From: Rhynchonema sp. JSB1_4
Taxonomy: Eukaryota; Nematoda; Chromadorea; Monhysterida; Xyalidae
Reading direction: 5' to 3'
DNA length: 64,000 bases
Assembly: GCA_030248065.1 (NCBI GenBank)
Contig: JASAMV010006496.1
Span: 1 to 64,000, forward strand
Of this stretch, positions 45,622-59,600 are shown one piece after another. A model generated the notes under the pieces. That model was given only the letters and a program-made list of their open reading frames with translations, searched no databases and was not told the origin of the DNA. Both the position numbers and the translations under genes were made by a program. Each line of letters begins with the position of its first letter. Position 1 is the first letter of the stretch.

Positions 45622-48600
45622 ATCTTCTTATGAGCACGGCAGCCAACAGCAGGGACGGTGGTGCTGTTTTGTATGTGTGAGCACGCGTGTGTATGTGCAC
45701 TCCAGCAAACGCACGATGGCAATGTCTTCTTCCGCGTGTCCGCTTCGCAAACCACCAATCACATCAGGTTAACGGCGGCGATCTGTTGCAGTTCATCGAA
45801 CCGGACGAACAATCAGGTGAACATGTCAGATTTGGACGGGTAGAATGCGAATTTCGAGACGTTGTGCGTCCACAATGAATTTTTTGGCCAAATTCTGGCG
45901 CAGCTGTGGCTTCAAAGAATAATTTATCGGTCGGCAAGCAGCAGATCGCAAATGTATAAGTACGGCGGTCTTCGTCGGATGGTCTTCAGGGACACATTAC
46001 GGGTAAATGTCGATGGGAACCAAGACGCTGGTGGGCCTGCAAAAAAAGTTCAAATGTATGCATACACAGAGAAAGGGCATACTCAAGCGGATGCGACAGG
46101 CGTACGAAAAATAATGGAGGTGGCAGAGAGACGCGCCATGTACTTGTGCACCGGGCGGCTAATAGAACAATGTGCGGCGTAATGTGATAGTACCACGGCG
46201 GTACATGTGCTTTGGACAGGCACAATGTACATGGAAATAGAACTGGTGTGCATTACGCACAGGTTTATGTGCCATGTCGTTGGTACCTATGTATATGTAC
46301 ATATGTACATACATAAGTAGGCGCAATCGAGAGTGTATGGAGTAACAATAAAGAACGCCACCTATTGTGACAGAAACGCGTGTAGCTGCAGAATGGGAAC
46401 CTTACGAAAGAAAACAAAACCAGAACAGATATATGTAGTAGAACGCGCACGTAAGTGAAATAGCTGTATAATTCCTGCAAAAGTCCACGTTTGAATACCG
46501 TTCGCAATGTTTTCCAACGAACGCACGCAAGTTTGGTGTCCAGTAATATGAGTTTACCCAACAAAAACTCTGCGGGCCGCATGTGCACACGGAGGGGAAG
46601 TGGCGTCGTCGGTCGATTGAACTTGGGCCTCAATGCCACTGGTATAGTCGTCGAAGCACACAGCTCTGGCTACACAAGAACGAACAAAGAACAAAAACGT
46701 ATGCACGTTTTCTGTGTGTGCACTAGCGGCGGGAGAAGCGGCAACTGACTCGTTGAGCTTAAACGTATAACACTTGCGCACACGTTGTTGCGTATGGCCG
46801 CATTTCGCTTGGCGTAGCATTCCAGCGCTGCGGCACTACTCAGCCGTAAGGTACGTTGGTACTTGGTTGGTTGAGTCATTGAGAGTGCGCAGCTGGCTAT
46901 GCGAGCTTATTGTTATGCAAGAGTGATGCCATTGCGGGCTGGTGCCTGATGCGCCATAAAAGAGGTGCTAAGCGGCCGGGATAAATAATGAAAGAAAATA
47001 TCACCAAACACTTGCCGACACTGAGGCTGCTGTTGCGGCAACGAGAGATGAAAGTATGGTTCTAAGCCATTGTCAGCGCAAAGGTTTACGCTTTCGGCTT
47101 ACAACATGAAGATAAGCTTACCATGTCGCACATAGAGTGGTCCAAAAAGTCGACTTGCCTTGTGAGTGAGGTACGTGTTTAGATATGCGGTAATGTATCC
47201 ACGCATGTAAAACGATGGGATGCATGTCAACACCAATAGTGGCAAGCAAGAGGTGTTACAAAAATTGCACTGGAGCACGGCGGAATCACATGTAGGGACC
47301 AAACTAAACAAGAAGCACAACACAGGAGCGCGCGCTGTGTAAATGTTGACTATACAATACATTATCAGATTCAAAGCAACTCGCTCTGTGTCGTCCTCCG
47401 AACTAATGTCTGGAAAGACCACAGCGTTTTGTGGAGTATGTCGTAAAGGACTACCGGTGGGTTCAAAGCTGATAAATTGACTGACGGGAGCGTCGTGCTG
47501 TAAAGTGAAGTGAACACTAGTGTCCATACATACAAAGCCAGCCACGAACCAGAGACGACTTTTTAGGAGCCGAAAAAAAAAAAACCCCCCCCCCCCCACC
47601 CCCCCCCAATACATACATACAGTACCTGCGGTATAGACTTGAATTTGATGCGCCCGAAGACCACTCGCTGTGGTGACACTGTCTTTTCATTGTCACTTAC
47701 TTTTACGGTTAGAGAAAGTTGACGGTGCTTAAGTTGTGACGGCGCTGTTGTTAGGGCACGTATCAAAAAAAGCAAACAATTCTCTGCTTCAATAATTTGA
47801 CACAACCGCTGGCTGCAGCTGTGACATCAAGTTTAGGTTTTAGTCGCTACTGCCAGCAATTGGCCAGGCAACGTCGTATCATTAATCACAGGAGCCGCAA
47901 AATGCTCGTTAGAATGTGAGAGGCACTAAGGACCCTGACTTGACAGATTGCGCATCGTACGACCGACTGAGACAGTGGCAGGGCGCTCAAGGAAAAGTAA
48001 GTGATCGAAAAAAGACACCAGCGGAAATGCTGAGACCGGACTGCGCTGAGGCCAGACGCCGGCCTTTTCCACACATATGTAGTTGACCACATAAGACATG
48101 CGTATATACGTACACTGATGATGCAGAAATTTATGGGAGACCACGATTGAGTAAAGTTACCGGATAGCAGGCCCCTCGGTCCGATGTGCGCTGAACACCC
48201 TGACCGATTACCTGTACAAGCATGAACAACACCAGCTTGACCCACGGAGCATGCGACTTGTCACCAACCGACATTAGGCACATGCGTCATTACGTGTGTC
48301 TGCTGTGGGTGCCCTATCCGTTACGTGAGGACTCACAATGTATCACAGCTGACTCGCTCATTGCCGCTTTGGGAACAGACTCGAAAGACACCAACGGCAA
48401 CTAAGCGCTCATTAGCTTCCGACCAAGGTGGCCATGGCAATACTTTTCCTTCCAACAGAACAGCGACCCGATCCTATCAGAGACGCAATGTTTGTTTTCT
48501 GGCTGGCAGCGCAGCTAAATACCAACACCGGAATACGCAAGCTAAGGCATACAAGTGGAGTTTGTGGCCAGAGCTGTTGCAAAAGACTGGAAGCTTCAAG

Positions 48601-49035
48601 AAAGTTTTGTTTGACATGAAACCACGGCGGCTCAATCTGGTGCGCACGCAGGGCGTGTCGAGCCTGGTACACCCAGCAAAACGTGAGCGAACGTACACAA
48701 GAGGGCTTACGCTATCAAAGTTAGTCAGACTGACGGTGTGTGCGACCATACATACTGTATGCGCTGTTCAAACTGAAACATAACAAGTTGGCTTGGAAAA
48801 TACAAAAGCGTCTCCAGTGAAAAGCAGCCGAGAGAGGGAGAAACATCCATGCTTGTGTATGAGTGCATCGCCGCGCGCGTGTACCGGCTCAGTGGGAGAG
48901 CAGCCCAAGTGCCAAGCGGTCTGGGCACAATTATGCCGTTAGTCGCATACGGACGTATACACAGTGAGCCATGTGAGCGATAATAAGCGGCTAACAGGCA
49001 TAAGCTTGCTGCCACGTACATGCTTATGGACGACG
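45622..49035. other. Gene-poor stretch, no gene supported
   Basis: Frames here are short and overlap on both strands. Notable sequence includes a poly-A/poly-C run at 47573-47605 and repeated ATGTACATA words around 46285-46320. Frames at 48222-48783 on plus contain Cys but have no coherent splice pattern. Confidence 0.4.
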
Positions 49036-52000
49036 TTTTGCAGCTTAAATGCTTATATGCGTCGGGCAGGGTAGTGGACGTGTGTGCGTGTTGTTGTTGT
49101 CTGTCCACCATTGCTACTCGGATTATGCATGTGTCGCACTAGCAGCCAGCCACCAGCACGAAAAGGTGATTTCAGAGAAAAGCTTATTCGAAAATGTGTA
49201 TAAGCTTTCAAACCGCGCCAGTTACGTCAGTGTCGCCATTAGGTTTGGTCATCGGTGCACGAGAACATTGTAATGTAGGACCTTCTTAAATTTAGCCAAC
49301 GCGAATGTTGCAGATAGTGTGGATCTACCGCGCATGTGCAGAAGAGATATGAACAGGTTCCGAACTGACTTCTATGTCCGATGCTACTTTGAGCCGCGTT
49401 TGGCACATGGCTGCCAGCTGACTCCAGTTTTACCTCATGCATGTCATATGAGAGGTATGTATACTGATGATATATTATGTACATGCAGTTTCATCAGATA
49501 GCTTTAGTCAATCGTCAGCCGACTGAAACCTACCCGGCGGCAGATTTGAAATGAACAAAAATGACGAACATTATTTCATTGAAAGCGCATGAGTGGGCGG
49601 ATTAAGTGGCGCCGCGCGTTCAGCTCGCCGACACAAACGAAACGGGTATTTAGGCGGGAATTGTGTCGAAAACGTCATTATTACCGGGAACTTGTGCGCC
49701 GTTCGTTCCGAGTTGCATTGCAACTAATTCCATAAGCCTCTGTACCTACAGCTCCCGTGCTGTTCACCAAGCCCGTGTGTTGTACTGGCCAACAAAATAG
49801 CAGGCTTGAAAAAGAAGCCGAGCTGAAAATTGCAAGTTGTTGCATTGATGCTTTCGGTTGGATTAGCGGTTGCAGGCAATGGGTTTGTGGCATGGGTCGA
49901 ACAAAGCCAGATCAATTACACGCATGTAACTCAGTCATCAGTCTTCGTGCCTAAAGTTATAGTGAACAAAGAGTTTTCATTTTTAAGTTTAACACAAGTC
50001 CATAAAGAGAATGAAAGGATATTATGGTTATTGGATCTCAAGGTTATAAGTACTGGTTCCCAGATGACAATAGACTAACGCATAACGACGAAACAAGAGC
50101 ACTTTCCAACACGACCAAAATTGGACTGTCACGCTTAAGGCTCGGAATTGAGCTGTCAGATGCGTACATACACAGTTTGATTAAATAAAAAAGCAACTTA
50201 TTTAGTTAGAGCACTGCGCCCAGCTGAGCGCGCGCGCGACCAATAACCAAAAATATGATGTCCAAATCTATGGCCGAACCCATACACACGCCAAATGCAT
50301 GAAATATTATTGACTCTCTATTCTAACCGACGACATGACTGGTTTGTATCCCAGTGAGGGACCAAAGTGGAGACAACGAGGGATATAGAGTACAGGGACG
50401 CATGTGTGTGTATATAGTATGTGTGTATATTAGCTAGAGTGGTGCTGAGATCGTAGCGACAATGTATATATAGTGCCTTTTCCAAAAACACACCTTTCCA
50501 GCCCAGCAACTGCCATTGCCCGCCAACATGGTCCAACGTAAAAAAACTTCAGGGGATCCTGCAGGGACATGTGGGGAGAAATAACAGAACTATTCAACGT
50601 GTACCTGTACACTACACTACATTGGTTCATTTGTCAATCAAGTACCCGCCAATTGCTGAGAAGACAGCATCTGGATCAATCGACGACCTGAAATGCGTCA
50701 ATGGTGCCAGTTGTAAGACATATCCAAACTATACCTTAGGAAAGGTGATGGAAGAAGACCATCTGACCATCTGTTTCGAAGATATGGCACCTACAGATCC
50801 ATAGCCAGATACGAAACCAGGTGCACTGAAACCACGAATGCCACAATGCGAAACCACGCTACATACAACTGTGCTGTAGTATACTGCAAATTATACCAGG
50901 GGCTCAAAACAACGTTCTTGAATGATGATCTGCCGCCGAAGCTAACTTAAAAAAAGCATACGCACAACACATTGAGATCACGCTGTACGTCAATGTGCTA
51001 TCAGACGCAAGGCGTATCGAAGACACACCAAAAGTATTGGTCGCCAAAGTGCAGCAAGACCGAAATGAGTAAACTAATGTTGCGGCCGTAATGGCGTACG
51101 CATGCGGCATCGAAGGCCAATCAAATGCGGTTTAGTTGAGCATACAGAGCAAAGTGTCTTTTTAGCTCATTTTTTGACCACGTCGTTCACTGGCACGCGT
51201 GTATCCCACCACAACCAGTATCACTTTCGAGAAACCAGTCAAGCAAGCATGGCACTAACAGGGCGCATAAATGGAAGACGCGCGCGCGAGAGCCAATTTT
51301 TGGGCCAGCTAGCGACTGTGTGTGCGTGCTCGGCGGAACATGATACGGCTGCTGGCACCATCCTTTTTTCCGACACAATCGTTTCATATGTGTCGTTTCT
51401 GGGCGTTTGCTCTTTGCAATCGACGGCAGATACAAATCTGAGAGTAGATAGAGAAGATAGCATAGATGTTATGACAGCGGCTCAAGACGCGTTGAGGTCG
51501 TGCGCTTTGAGAGAGATCAGACCGAGGATGTCAAGCGAAAAACTTTATCCACTGCTCGCACATGGGCAGCAAGGAAGGCAGCTGCACATCCGCCCATCCG
51601 ACGGAGAGAACACACTTGAATTAACAATGCTGTTGTTATCTGACCAGTTAAATCACGAACGGCATGACCGCGCACATCGGACTCACCGGGTGGCCGTCAT
51701 CCCTGGCGCAATCTGGGTGGCGAACACGGCTAACAACTGACATAAAACATGTGAACTTAGCTTTTTTCAACCCTCGGTATCTTAATCTGGATTCAGCTAC
51801 ATCCATGTTCAGAGGAAACATGACGTGCATGACCAGCAATAATTCAAGAATCCTCATTAGTGCTGTTATTATGACAAGAACGCCATTTGAGTCATAAACC
51901 AGTGGGGTGCAAAAAAAACTCTGGGAGCACAGCACGTCACATCACAAAGCACGCAAATCAAGACTAGAAACTGGCAACAGGAGTCGTCAACGGAAACTGT

Positions 52001-54156
52001 GAATGTCTCAGTGGAACAGGAAACATCTCAACGCTGAATTTGGAATGAATGCAGTTATACGCAGTGTGGTTTGGGAATTGGTACATGAATGTGCATAAAC
52101 ATTCCACTCTGTGAAATGGCAACCTAGCACAAACACCAATCACACTGATTAACTTCGCTTGATCTTTTGAGAAGCTGATAAGGGGCTCATGCTTCGAGTG
52201 CGTAATGCCCGATTGCGACGGTGCTTTGATGAATGAGTGGGCCATTCGAGTAGACAGCCAGGAAGCATCCCTGCTGGTCTGGCGCAACAGCACATTAGTT
52301 GTACGAAACGAACAGGAGTTATGGGACTGTTGTACGCTGTTTGGGAAAGAGCTGGACTTGCACCAAGAAATTTTGCTTGGACACACGCAATTGGTTGATT
52401 ATCGATCATTGAAAAATCAACAAGGCTGCCGCAGACAAAACACCGGGTTTCAGAAATGTATGGCGATCGTGAACGACTATTCGAAATACATAGGAAGTGA
52501 AAAAGGAAACGTGGTGCCAGGAACGGCATTACACTAGCAGTGATGCTGATACGGGGAAGCCGAATTCGTGGCATCAGTCCTCGGTGTTTATTCGTGCTCG
52601 TAGTGGATAAAAACATGTCCGTGTCGATGTGGTTCGCTCCATACGGGCGTCAAGCACGATGAAAAAACGAAGGAAAACCACTCTCCAAACGCTCATAATG
52701 TATGTGCTGTGCTCAGCTAACAAGAGCATTCTTATTAGTTGCGGCCTGTGTTAGCCGCTCGATTTCAGTACTGTCAGAGCAAGGGCTATCATTATTTGAA
52801 AGTCTCTGATAGAGAAAGCCGTCACATGCCACGCGTGCCGCACATACATGCATAGTTGAGTCAAGACGAGATTAGCTAAACATGAAATAGATACAGACTA
52901 TCAGCTACAGTTCCCTTCCCTGTATTTGTAGGTACACATCACGCAGAAGCGCACTGCTTCTATTTAGACGTCAGGAAGGTTTACCTTCGGGTAAGGGGAA
53001 AGACCGTACTTTCATAGGGCAGGCCAATCAAGGATAGGCGCATTACCCAGAGCTGCGGGAACCATGCCACACAATTAGCAGCAAGGTATAATAATTGTAG
53101 GCTTGAAATGCTTGCTCCGTATACTCACACGAGACACTTTCAAATCGCTGCAGCCAAATGTGGATAGAACTGCATTGATTTTCACAGCACTGCAACGGTT
53201 TGTAATTTCCACACGAGCTTCCAACAATAAAACCGAGTTCGGCATTCCGAGGTGCGTTCGTTCGCAAGTGTTGCCATACATGTCCTTTGTGTCGCATGAG
53301 CGTAGCAGTTCACTGCTATTCGGTGAGTGGGACCTCCAATTGTTTTCCGATCGAGGGGATGAGCAAGATCAATTGGGTGGTTGATGGAAATTGCATTCAA
53401 AATGACAAATGGAAGCGAACGTTTTTATTCTCGAAAAAACAAGTATCATAACCAATCAGTAATGATATGACACGACCGAACTACATGCCTAGGTACATGT
53501 TACAACGCAGAGCACAGTTCCGGAAGAAACTTGCAACCTGGTTTTCACACAACGGAATAAAGAGAGCAGACTAAATAGCAACGTCTCAAAACCAGTGGGG
53601 GCAACTCTTCGTTATGTTGTCCACGTTTCCCAAGCAAGCACATGAGATCAAAGCAACAGTCAACCAACTAAGCAGTCCACACTGTTCAACATATTTCACC
53701 ACCCGGTTCTTTCAGTGCCCGCACATTTTTGTAACAAACTGCCCATGGACCAAATGAAACAGAATTGGATGCTGAATATGGCGAATGACGTGCTATTGTC
53801 AGATTTATTTTCAATGAATATAGATCAAATGAACTGCATCCGAAAACCGAACAAGAATCGCATAATGAATGCGGAGAAAACCATTGGTCATACCTGCAAT
53901 TGGCGTCGTCCCGTGCACCAACTGGATCGTTCAGATCGGGGACATAAAATCCAACGGAAACGTGCGGTGTCAAAAACAGCTCGCCTTCAAGCACAGCACG
54001 GCACGAGCACACGGACCACAATGTACGCAGTGCAGGTATTACCTATCTTGTTTTACACAAGGTAGAACAGACAAATGGAAACACGAATGTTACGCGGCCA
54101 ATCAGTTCGGATTAGTATCTCAAAGTTTGAAACTTTTCACGCGCGGACGGATGTGA
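49036..54156 (+). other. Scattered plus-strand fragments resembling immunoglobulin-like domains; gene not assembled
   Basis: Several frames have Ig-fold endings: near 49110 (YSDYACVALAAS, then donor GTGATT), 50571-50804 (LKCVNGASCKTYPNYTLGKV), 51783-51897 (GNMTCMTSNNSRILISAVIM), and 53869-54156 in two parts (VVPCTNWIVQIGDIKSNG, donor GTATTA near 54034, then KWKHECYAANQFGLVSQSLK to a stop at 54156). A signal-peptide-like start is at 49848 (MLSVGLAVAGNGFVAW). A fast-evolving secreted or membrane Ig-superfamily gene is the best guess, but exon phases could not be reconciled, so no gene model is claimed. Confidence 0.3.
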
Positions 54157-55035
54157 AACCACATCGAATCGATATACATCTGATTTATCAATTGTAATCG
54201 CAACCAATCATTTCAAATCAAAATCACAAAAGTGTCACTCACAAGAAACAAGATGAACGAACCACACGCAAAATATGTACAGAAGGTGTTCATGATAACT
54301 GACGTTCATGTATGTACGTAATTAATTGCAACAAGCAAAAAGCACAACAAACAGTAAGTTTCATCAATCAAACAACAACACTTTGATAACAACAGAACTT
54401 TATAGAATTGAACAGTGTGTGGAAGCGGATGGACATTTGTCGCTTTTTTTGAAACAAATGAGTCAAGATTTCCAACCGCGACAACAACTGCGTAAGACAA
54501 GTTTCTCAATAAGACCAGAGAACGCAAGTAAGAATCTGGTGTGATAATAAGCTATACAAGTTAACTTACGTCCAAACTTTCATGGTTCCACCAGGCAAGC
54601 CTTGATGTTGCTATTCGGTTAAGACTACGATAAGCTTCAAGAAATGAGAATATTGCTGCTAATTGGTACTATAGTTCCACAGAACGGACAGAATATTACA
54701 TTACCGAACAAATCATGAAATTAATGCTGCACAAATACGACTATTTTGCACAATCGAGTTATCATCATTTGAAGTCCGCAAAAATAACTCGATCAAGCAT
54801 GAGCTGAACAATAACATGGAACAATGAAAAAGTATAAAAATGTGGTACACGCATTCCAGGTGTTTACACGAAAACAGGCATCAAGGTTCAAAAGCAAGTA
54901 TGACAACAACAACCTCGGACTTGGGGCAAAATCGATTACTGTGATCATACTTGTTACCGGTATGTGATAAACATTCCTTCAGTTCCACGCAAAAAAATGA
55001 CTATTTTGTTCACAACTAAGGAAACACATGGTTAA
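54157..55035. other. Intergenic, no gene seen
   Basis: AT-rich unique sequence. The plus frame 54326-54544 lacks homology. Nothing else is supported. Confidence 0.4.
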
Positions 55036-55581
55036 AGCGGCCTCGCCGCTATTGTTTTTTTGGTTTTCGACCTCGGTTTTTTCACCTATATCGTTCGTTG
55101 GCATCGAGATCAAGAACATTAGTGTTGACGAACTTCACCAAAGTGGCGATTACCCACCGAAATCGATCCGCAAAGATGGTCTATCGGGAACAAAACTGTC
55201 CGACATTGACGCACATTTGCATTAGATGATCAGGATTTACAAATTCAAAATCACTGGGGCGTGATATACGCGGCGGGTTACGGCAGCCCGATAAAACATT
55301 AGATCTTTTGTAAATGACAAATGTTTTGTCAGCCTACCGTAACGCGCCGCCTATACCACACCTCAGTGATTTGAACTTTCCGTTGGAAATCCTGATTTCC
55401 ATGCACAGACAGTGTGTTAATATTGGGGTGATTTGTTCCCGAACGGCCATGTTGGTCGATCGGAGGGTAAACGTTAGTTTGGTGAAGTTCTTGAAGGCTA
55501 ATGTTCTTCATCCCAGTGTCAACGAACGATTAAAAAAACCGAGGGCCAAAATCCAAAAAAAACAATAGCGGCGGGCCCGGT
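55036..55581. mobile_element. Fold-back DNA element, about 546 bp
   Basis: Two arms of roughly 230 bases pair with each other (55036-55270 against 55345-55581), separated by a short spacer. Termini are AGCGGCCTCGCCGCTATTG and, inverted, AACCGGGCCCGCCGCTATTG, flanked by TTAA-like bases. The arms have diverged by small indels. Weak frames occur on both strands because of the symmetry. Confidence 0.75.
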
Positions 55582-56667
55582 TTAAAGACAAGTTTACCAG
55601 TTGACAGCGTGTGAAGTACCCATTTTTAGGAGAAACCGACAAACTATCATCTCAAGGAACTACACGAAACTAGAAGAACTAAAAAACTATTACGAGTAAA
55701 AAATACAAATGATGTTGCCTGATCTTCATTGGATGTAATTCCCCTAAATACCCAAAACTAGATTCAGCAAAACAACACACACCAAAACACAAATGGCAAA
55801 TTTAAGAAATCAATAGCATTTCGGATACGACTAAAATGTAACGGCATAAATTCCCAACGGTATTAAAAATGGTGAACAACAAAATACAAAGTTCAGAAAC
55901 AAAACAAACGTGATTACATTTATAAGCGACAATGCACGAGTGTACCACGTTTACGATAGCTCTCAGCCAGGCAATCAATCGATCGACAGAAAACAATAAT
56001 AAACCAGATAATAACGTGAATACCTGCATGTGAGGATTAGTAACAGATAACAATATAGCGAAAAAATAACCACTAGAAACGAAACTATAACACAGAATAG
56101 AATGCAACAACAACGCTCTGAGACCAAAACCGAACCCCACCAACCACAGAAGATACGAGAAAATCTAACCAGTTAATGCAAACAGAGAACAAATGATAAC
56201 GGCAGGTTTGCTCGTGGTGATGGTAACATTCGTGAATTGAAGGCGTTGAAGGGAATTGACTGAAAAGAGGGAATTGTTTTCGATAAAAATTAACAAAAGA
56301 ACACAAAAATTCGCACATTTGATGCCATAAATGAGGGGTTGACCGGGGTACGATCATGGCCTGGCCACCTTACCTTATCAGGTGAGAACACGTGGATCTT
56401 TGTCAACACAAGCCATGAATAAACAACTTCTACACTAATCGAACCCAGTTCTCAAAAATTTTCATATTCCCATGTGGCCGACGAAAATAACATTAGCTCC
56501 GCGCCAATTCCCGGAAAGTGCGTTGCAGCAGACCGGTGAGGCCAGAACGCACAGTAATAAAAAATGACACGAAACGTACCCAAAAGTTGATACCGGTGTT
56601 TTGGTTGTATGTATGTATGTGTGTGTGGCGTGAAATGCAGAATGTTGCTTGATGGAGGGGCGTGGCG
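55582..56667. other. Intergenic or RPL12 3' region, no gene seen
   Basis: Unique AT-rich sequence between the fold-back element and the RPL12 stop codon. The minus frames at 55802-56357 are hydrophobic by composition only. The RPL12 3' UTR must begin just below 56668. Confidence 0.4.
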
Positions 56668-59600
56668 TTATTCGGCCGGTATCTTGATGTGTCCGGCCCT
56701 GATCTTGTCGATGATATCATGTGGATGCTGCTGATCGATCGTGCATCCGACCGACTGGCACGTGCCCAGAATCTCCTTCACCGTGCCCTCCAGCTTCTTG
56801 GCCATCGACCGCGGTCGCATCATTCGTGCGATGTTGATCACTTGGGACAGCGCCATGTTGCCCGAATGTCGACCTGCTGAGTGGCGACAGTCTTACCAGC
56901 ACGACACAGCCATGTTTATTGTGGACAAATGAACAAAATCAGACATGTTGGTGTTTGTTTCGTTTGAAAGACCTTATATTGAGTGAATTGAGCCAAAAGT
57001 TGCATTAATGATGCAAATGAGCAAAATGTTGTCTGTTTTTGGTTCAAAAACTAGATGGTGGGTATTTTCAGAACTGTCGGATGTCGGCTTTTTTCTCAGG
57101 TGTTGAGTGTCGCGTACGTCGGGTACCCCCTCTCTCCAACCTCTAACCATACGCGACACATAACACTTTTTTGGGTGCCGATATCCGGTATCTAGGAGGA
57201 AATCCGCGGGTATCGAGACCCGCCCGACACCTAAAACTGTTTTTGCATGCCGACACCCAACATCGCCCGATCCCTAATGTGACAAAGCCATATCCAAATC
57301 CGTTACTCACTGTTTCTACCCGATCGATTATCGTTATCGAACGCATTGAGTTCGCGACTGATTAGCGTGGCTGCGGACGGCACAACTTCGATTTTGGCCT
57401 GTCGATTTTGAATGATCAGCTTACAAGTGACTTTCATGCCTTTCCAGTCAGATGTCGCCTTGGCAATGTCGTAGCACAACGAGTGAGGAGACTGAAACAC
57501 CCGGACAACATTTGTTTTCCTTTTAAAAATGTGCAAACTATTGTCACGCCTTGCCATCGCCCTCGTAACTTCGAAGCCTCGGCTTGGGCTTACTCATGAC
57601 TTGCTGTGTAGATTCGGGTTTCAAAAAGCGTAAAAATCGTTTGCTGCGACAACCATAATATCGAAACATTCTCGAATTGAACAAGAACGCCACATGAGAT
57701 TGAGACACGCGTGACAAGTTTTATGCAGAAGCCCGAAACGGGCCAAACCAGTGATGTGGTTGGGGGGTATGGGGGGTATTACCCCCCAACTGCTAGGTAG
57801 CTTTCTTGCTCCGAAACCCATACCCCCACCCCAAACTGGCTAGCTAGCTTTCTTGCTCCGGTCACCAAGTAAAAAAAGTGTTGATTTTAGTGCCAAAATG
57901 ACCATTTTATGGGCCAAAATGGTCAAATTTTCTCACACGTGCTCAAAAATATGCATTTTAAGGCTTATTTTAGCATAATTTCGACCAATTTTTTTACCCC
58001 TGTTTTTGACTTCTGGACGAATACCCCCCAAATCGAGGCACCCGGCTAGCTAGCTAGCTTTCTTGCGCCAGACCCCTCCAGCTAGCTAGCTTTCTTGCTC
58101 GGACCAACTACATCACTGGGCCAAACTCGCTGCTGTTAGATCCTTATGTAGAACAAACGCAGTGCATAAACCAATCCGTGTAAATTCCAATTCCATTTCA
58201 AGTAGCGGAACGTGACGTACCAGTCCCAATCGAGCAACTTTCGGCGCTAACGATGTCGGCGATCCCACCTCACCACCCATGCAACGCAAGTACACTGCAA
58301 TGCATGAACGCCACGTTGATATTTAGTTTAGCTTAATTTATTGAAGTGGTGTCGTCGGAGGAGGGAAAGGAAGGTTACCCTCCCCTAGTATCCTGTAGCT
58401 TGATTTTTTTCACCCAGCGGTATCCGGTGTCCTGACTTTTGTCCAGGGGTATCCGACGCTAAAATTTTTCCGAAAACCACAAAAATTGAGCATCTTTGCC
58501 TTCAAAATGTTGACAATTTTTGTTTCCAGCGCCAATTTCGCTCAACCTTCCTCAAAAAAATTCACCCTTTTTGAACAACCTCCTGTGGTCCTGTGTATCC
58601 GAGATTTTGTATTTTGGGGGGCAACCCCTCTGGTATCCGAGATTTTTTATTTTGGGTATCCGTTATAGTTGTAATTTTTCCGGTAAAACATATTTACTGA
58701 AAAACCGTTTTTCCGATAAGAACGTTGTTTCCTATATTTTCCGGGCCAAATATTGGTCGCCTGTTCAAACATTTGGGCGAAATGTGGTATAGAATTGCTT
58801 TATGAGGAAAAGTTATACTGGTCAAGTCGTCCAAAAGACATTTATTTTGGCGAATGTGCACGAATATATGCGAATAAATACCTTTCAAACGTATTTTAGG
58901 GTTTTTTTTGGCTGGAAACATTTTTTCAGATTTGGGTCAGTGAAAAAACGGAGCTCGCCTCGTATTCAAATTTTTTATGTGAATAAAACCCCCCAATAGA
59001 CCACCTCTAAACGGGATCAGTGATTAGTAGAGCCCCCTAAATTAATACCCTACACATTAGGTTATTAAGGCTTGATAGCACTGGCGGATCCAGGAGGGTC
59101 ACAGGGGCCTATCTATGCCCCCTTTGGTCAAACTGGCCCCTGAATCGGGGGCACAATTTCGGAGAAAAGAAGGAAAAAGGACCGCCCAAATCGCAGGACT
59201 TTCACTCCAAAACACTTCAAAAGCACAAATAGGAGAAAGATTGGCCGCGAACCAGTGCTTTAGAGTACATTTTCATTAATATCTGGACCAAAAAAAATTT
59301 GTTCCCGCCCGGCCGGTACAGTAGGTAGGTTGCCGCACCACATTTTTGGTGGTACAGTAGGGCCCTATTCCGGGGACTCTATTAATTCACTGACCCCATA
59401 TTGGGGGCCGTATTACGGGGGTGCATTTAGGTTTTTACGGTGCCTTACTATAGTTGCGGATGGAAAAGAACCGGTTTTTAGTGAAAAAGCCGAAAATACC
59501 CGTATTCATTTTTCTGGACCGAAAATAAATTTCCGTGAAAAAAACCGGGGAAAATTTTCTCCTTTGACCCTTATTTTTCAACGTTCTAGAGGTTCGTCAA

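Noticed and set aside
51102..51740. 212-codon plus-strand ORF
   Set aside because: No signal peptide, homology or consistent splice context; overlapping minus-strand frames are equally good.
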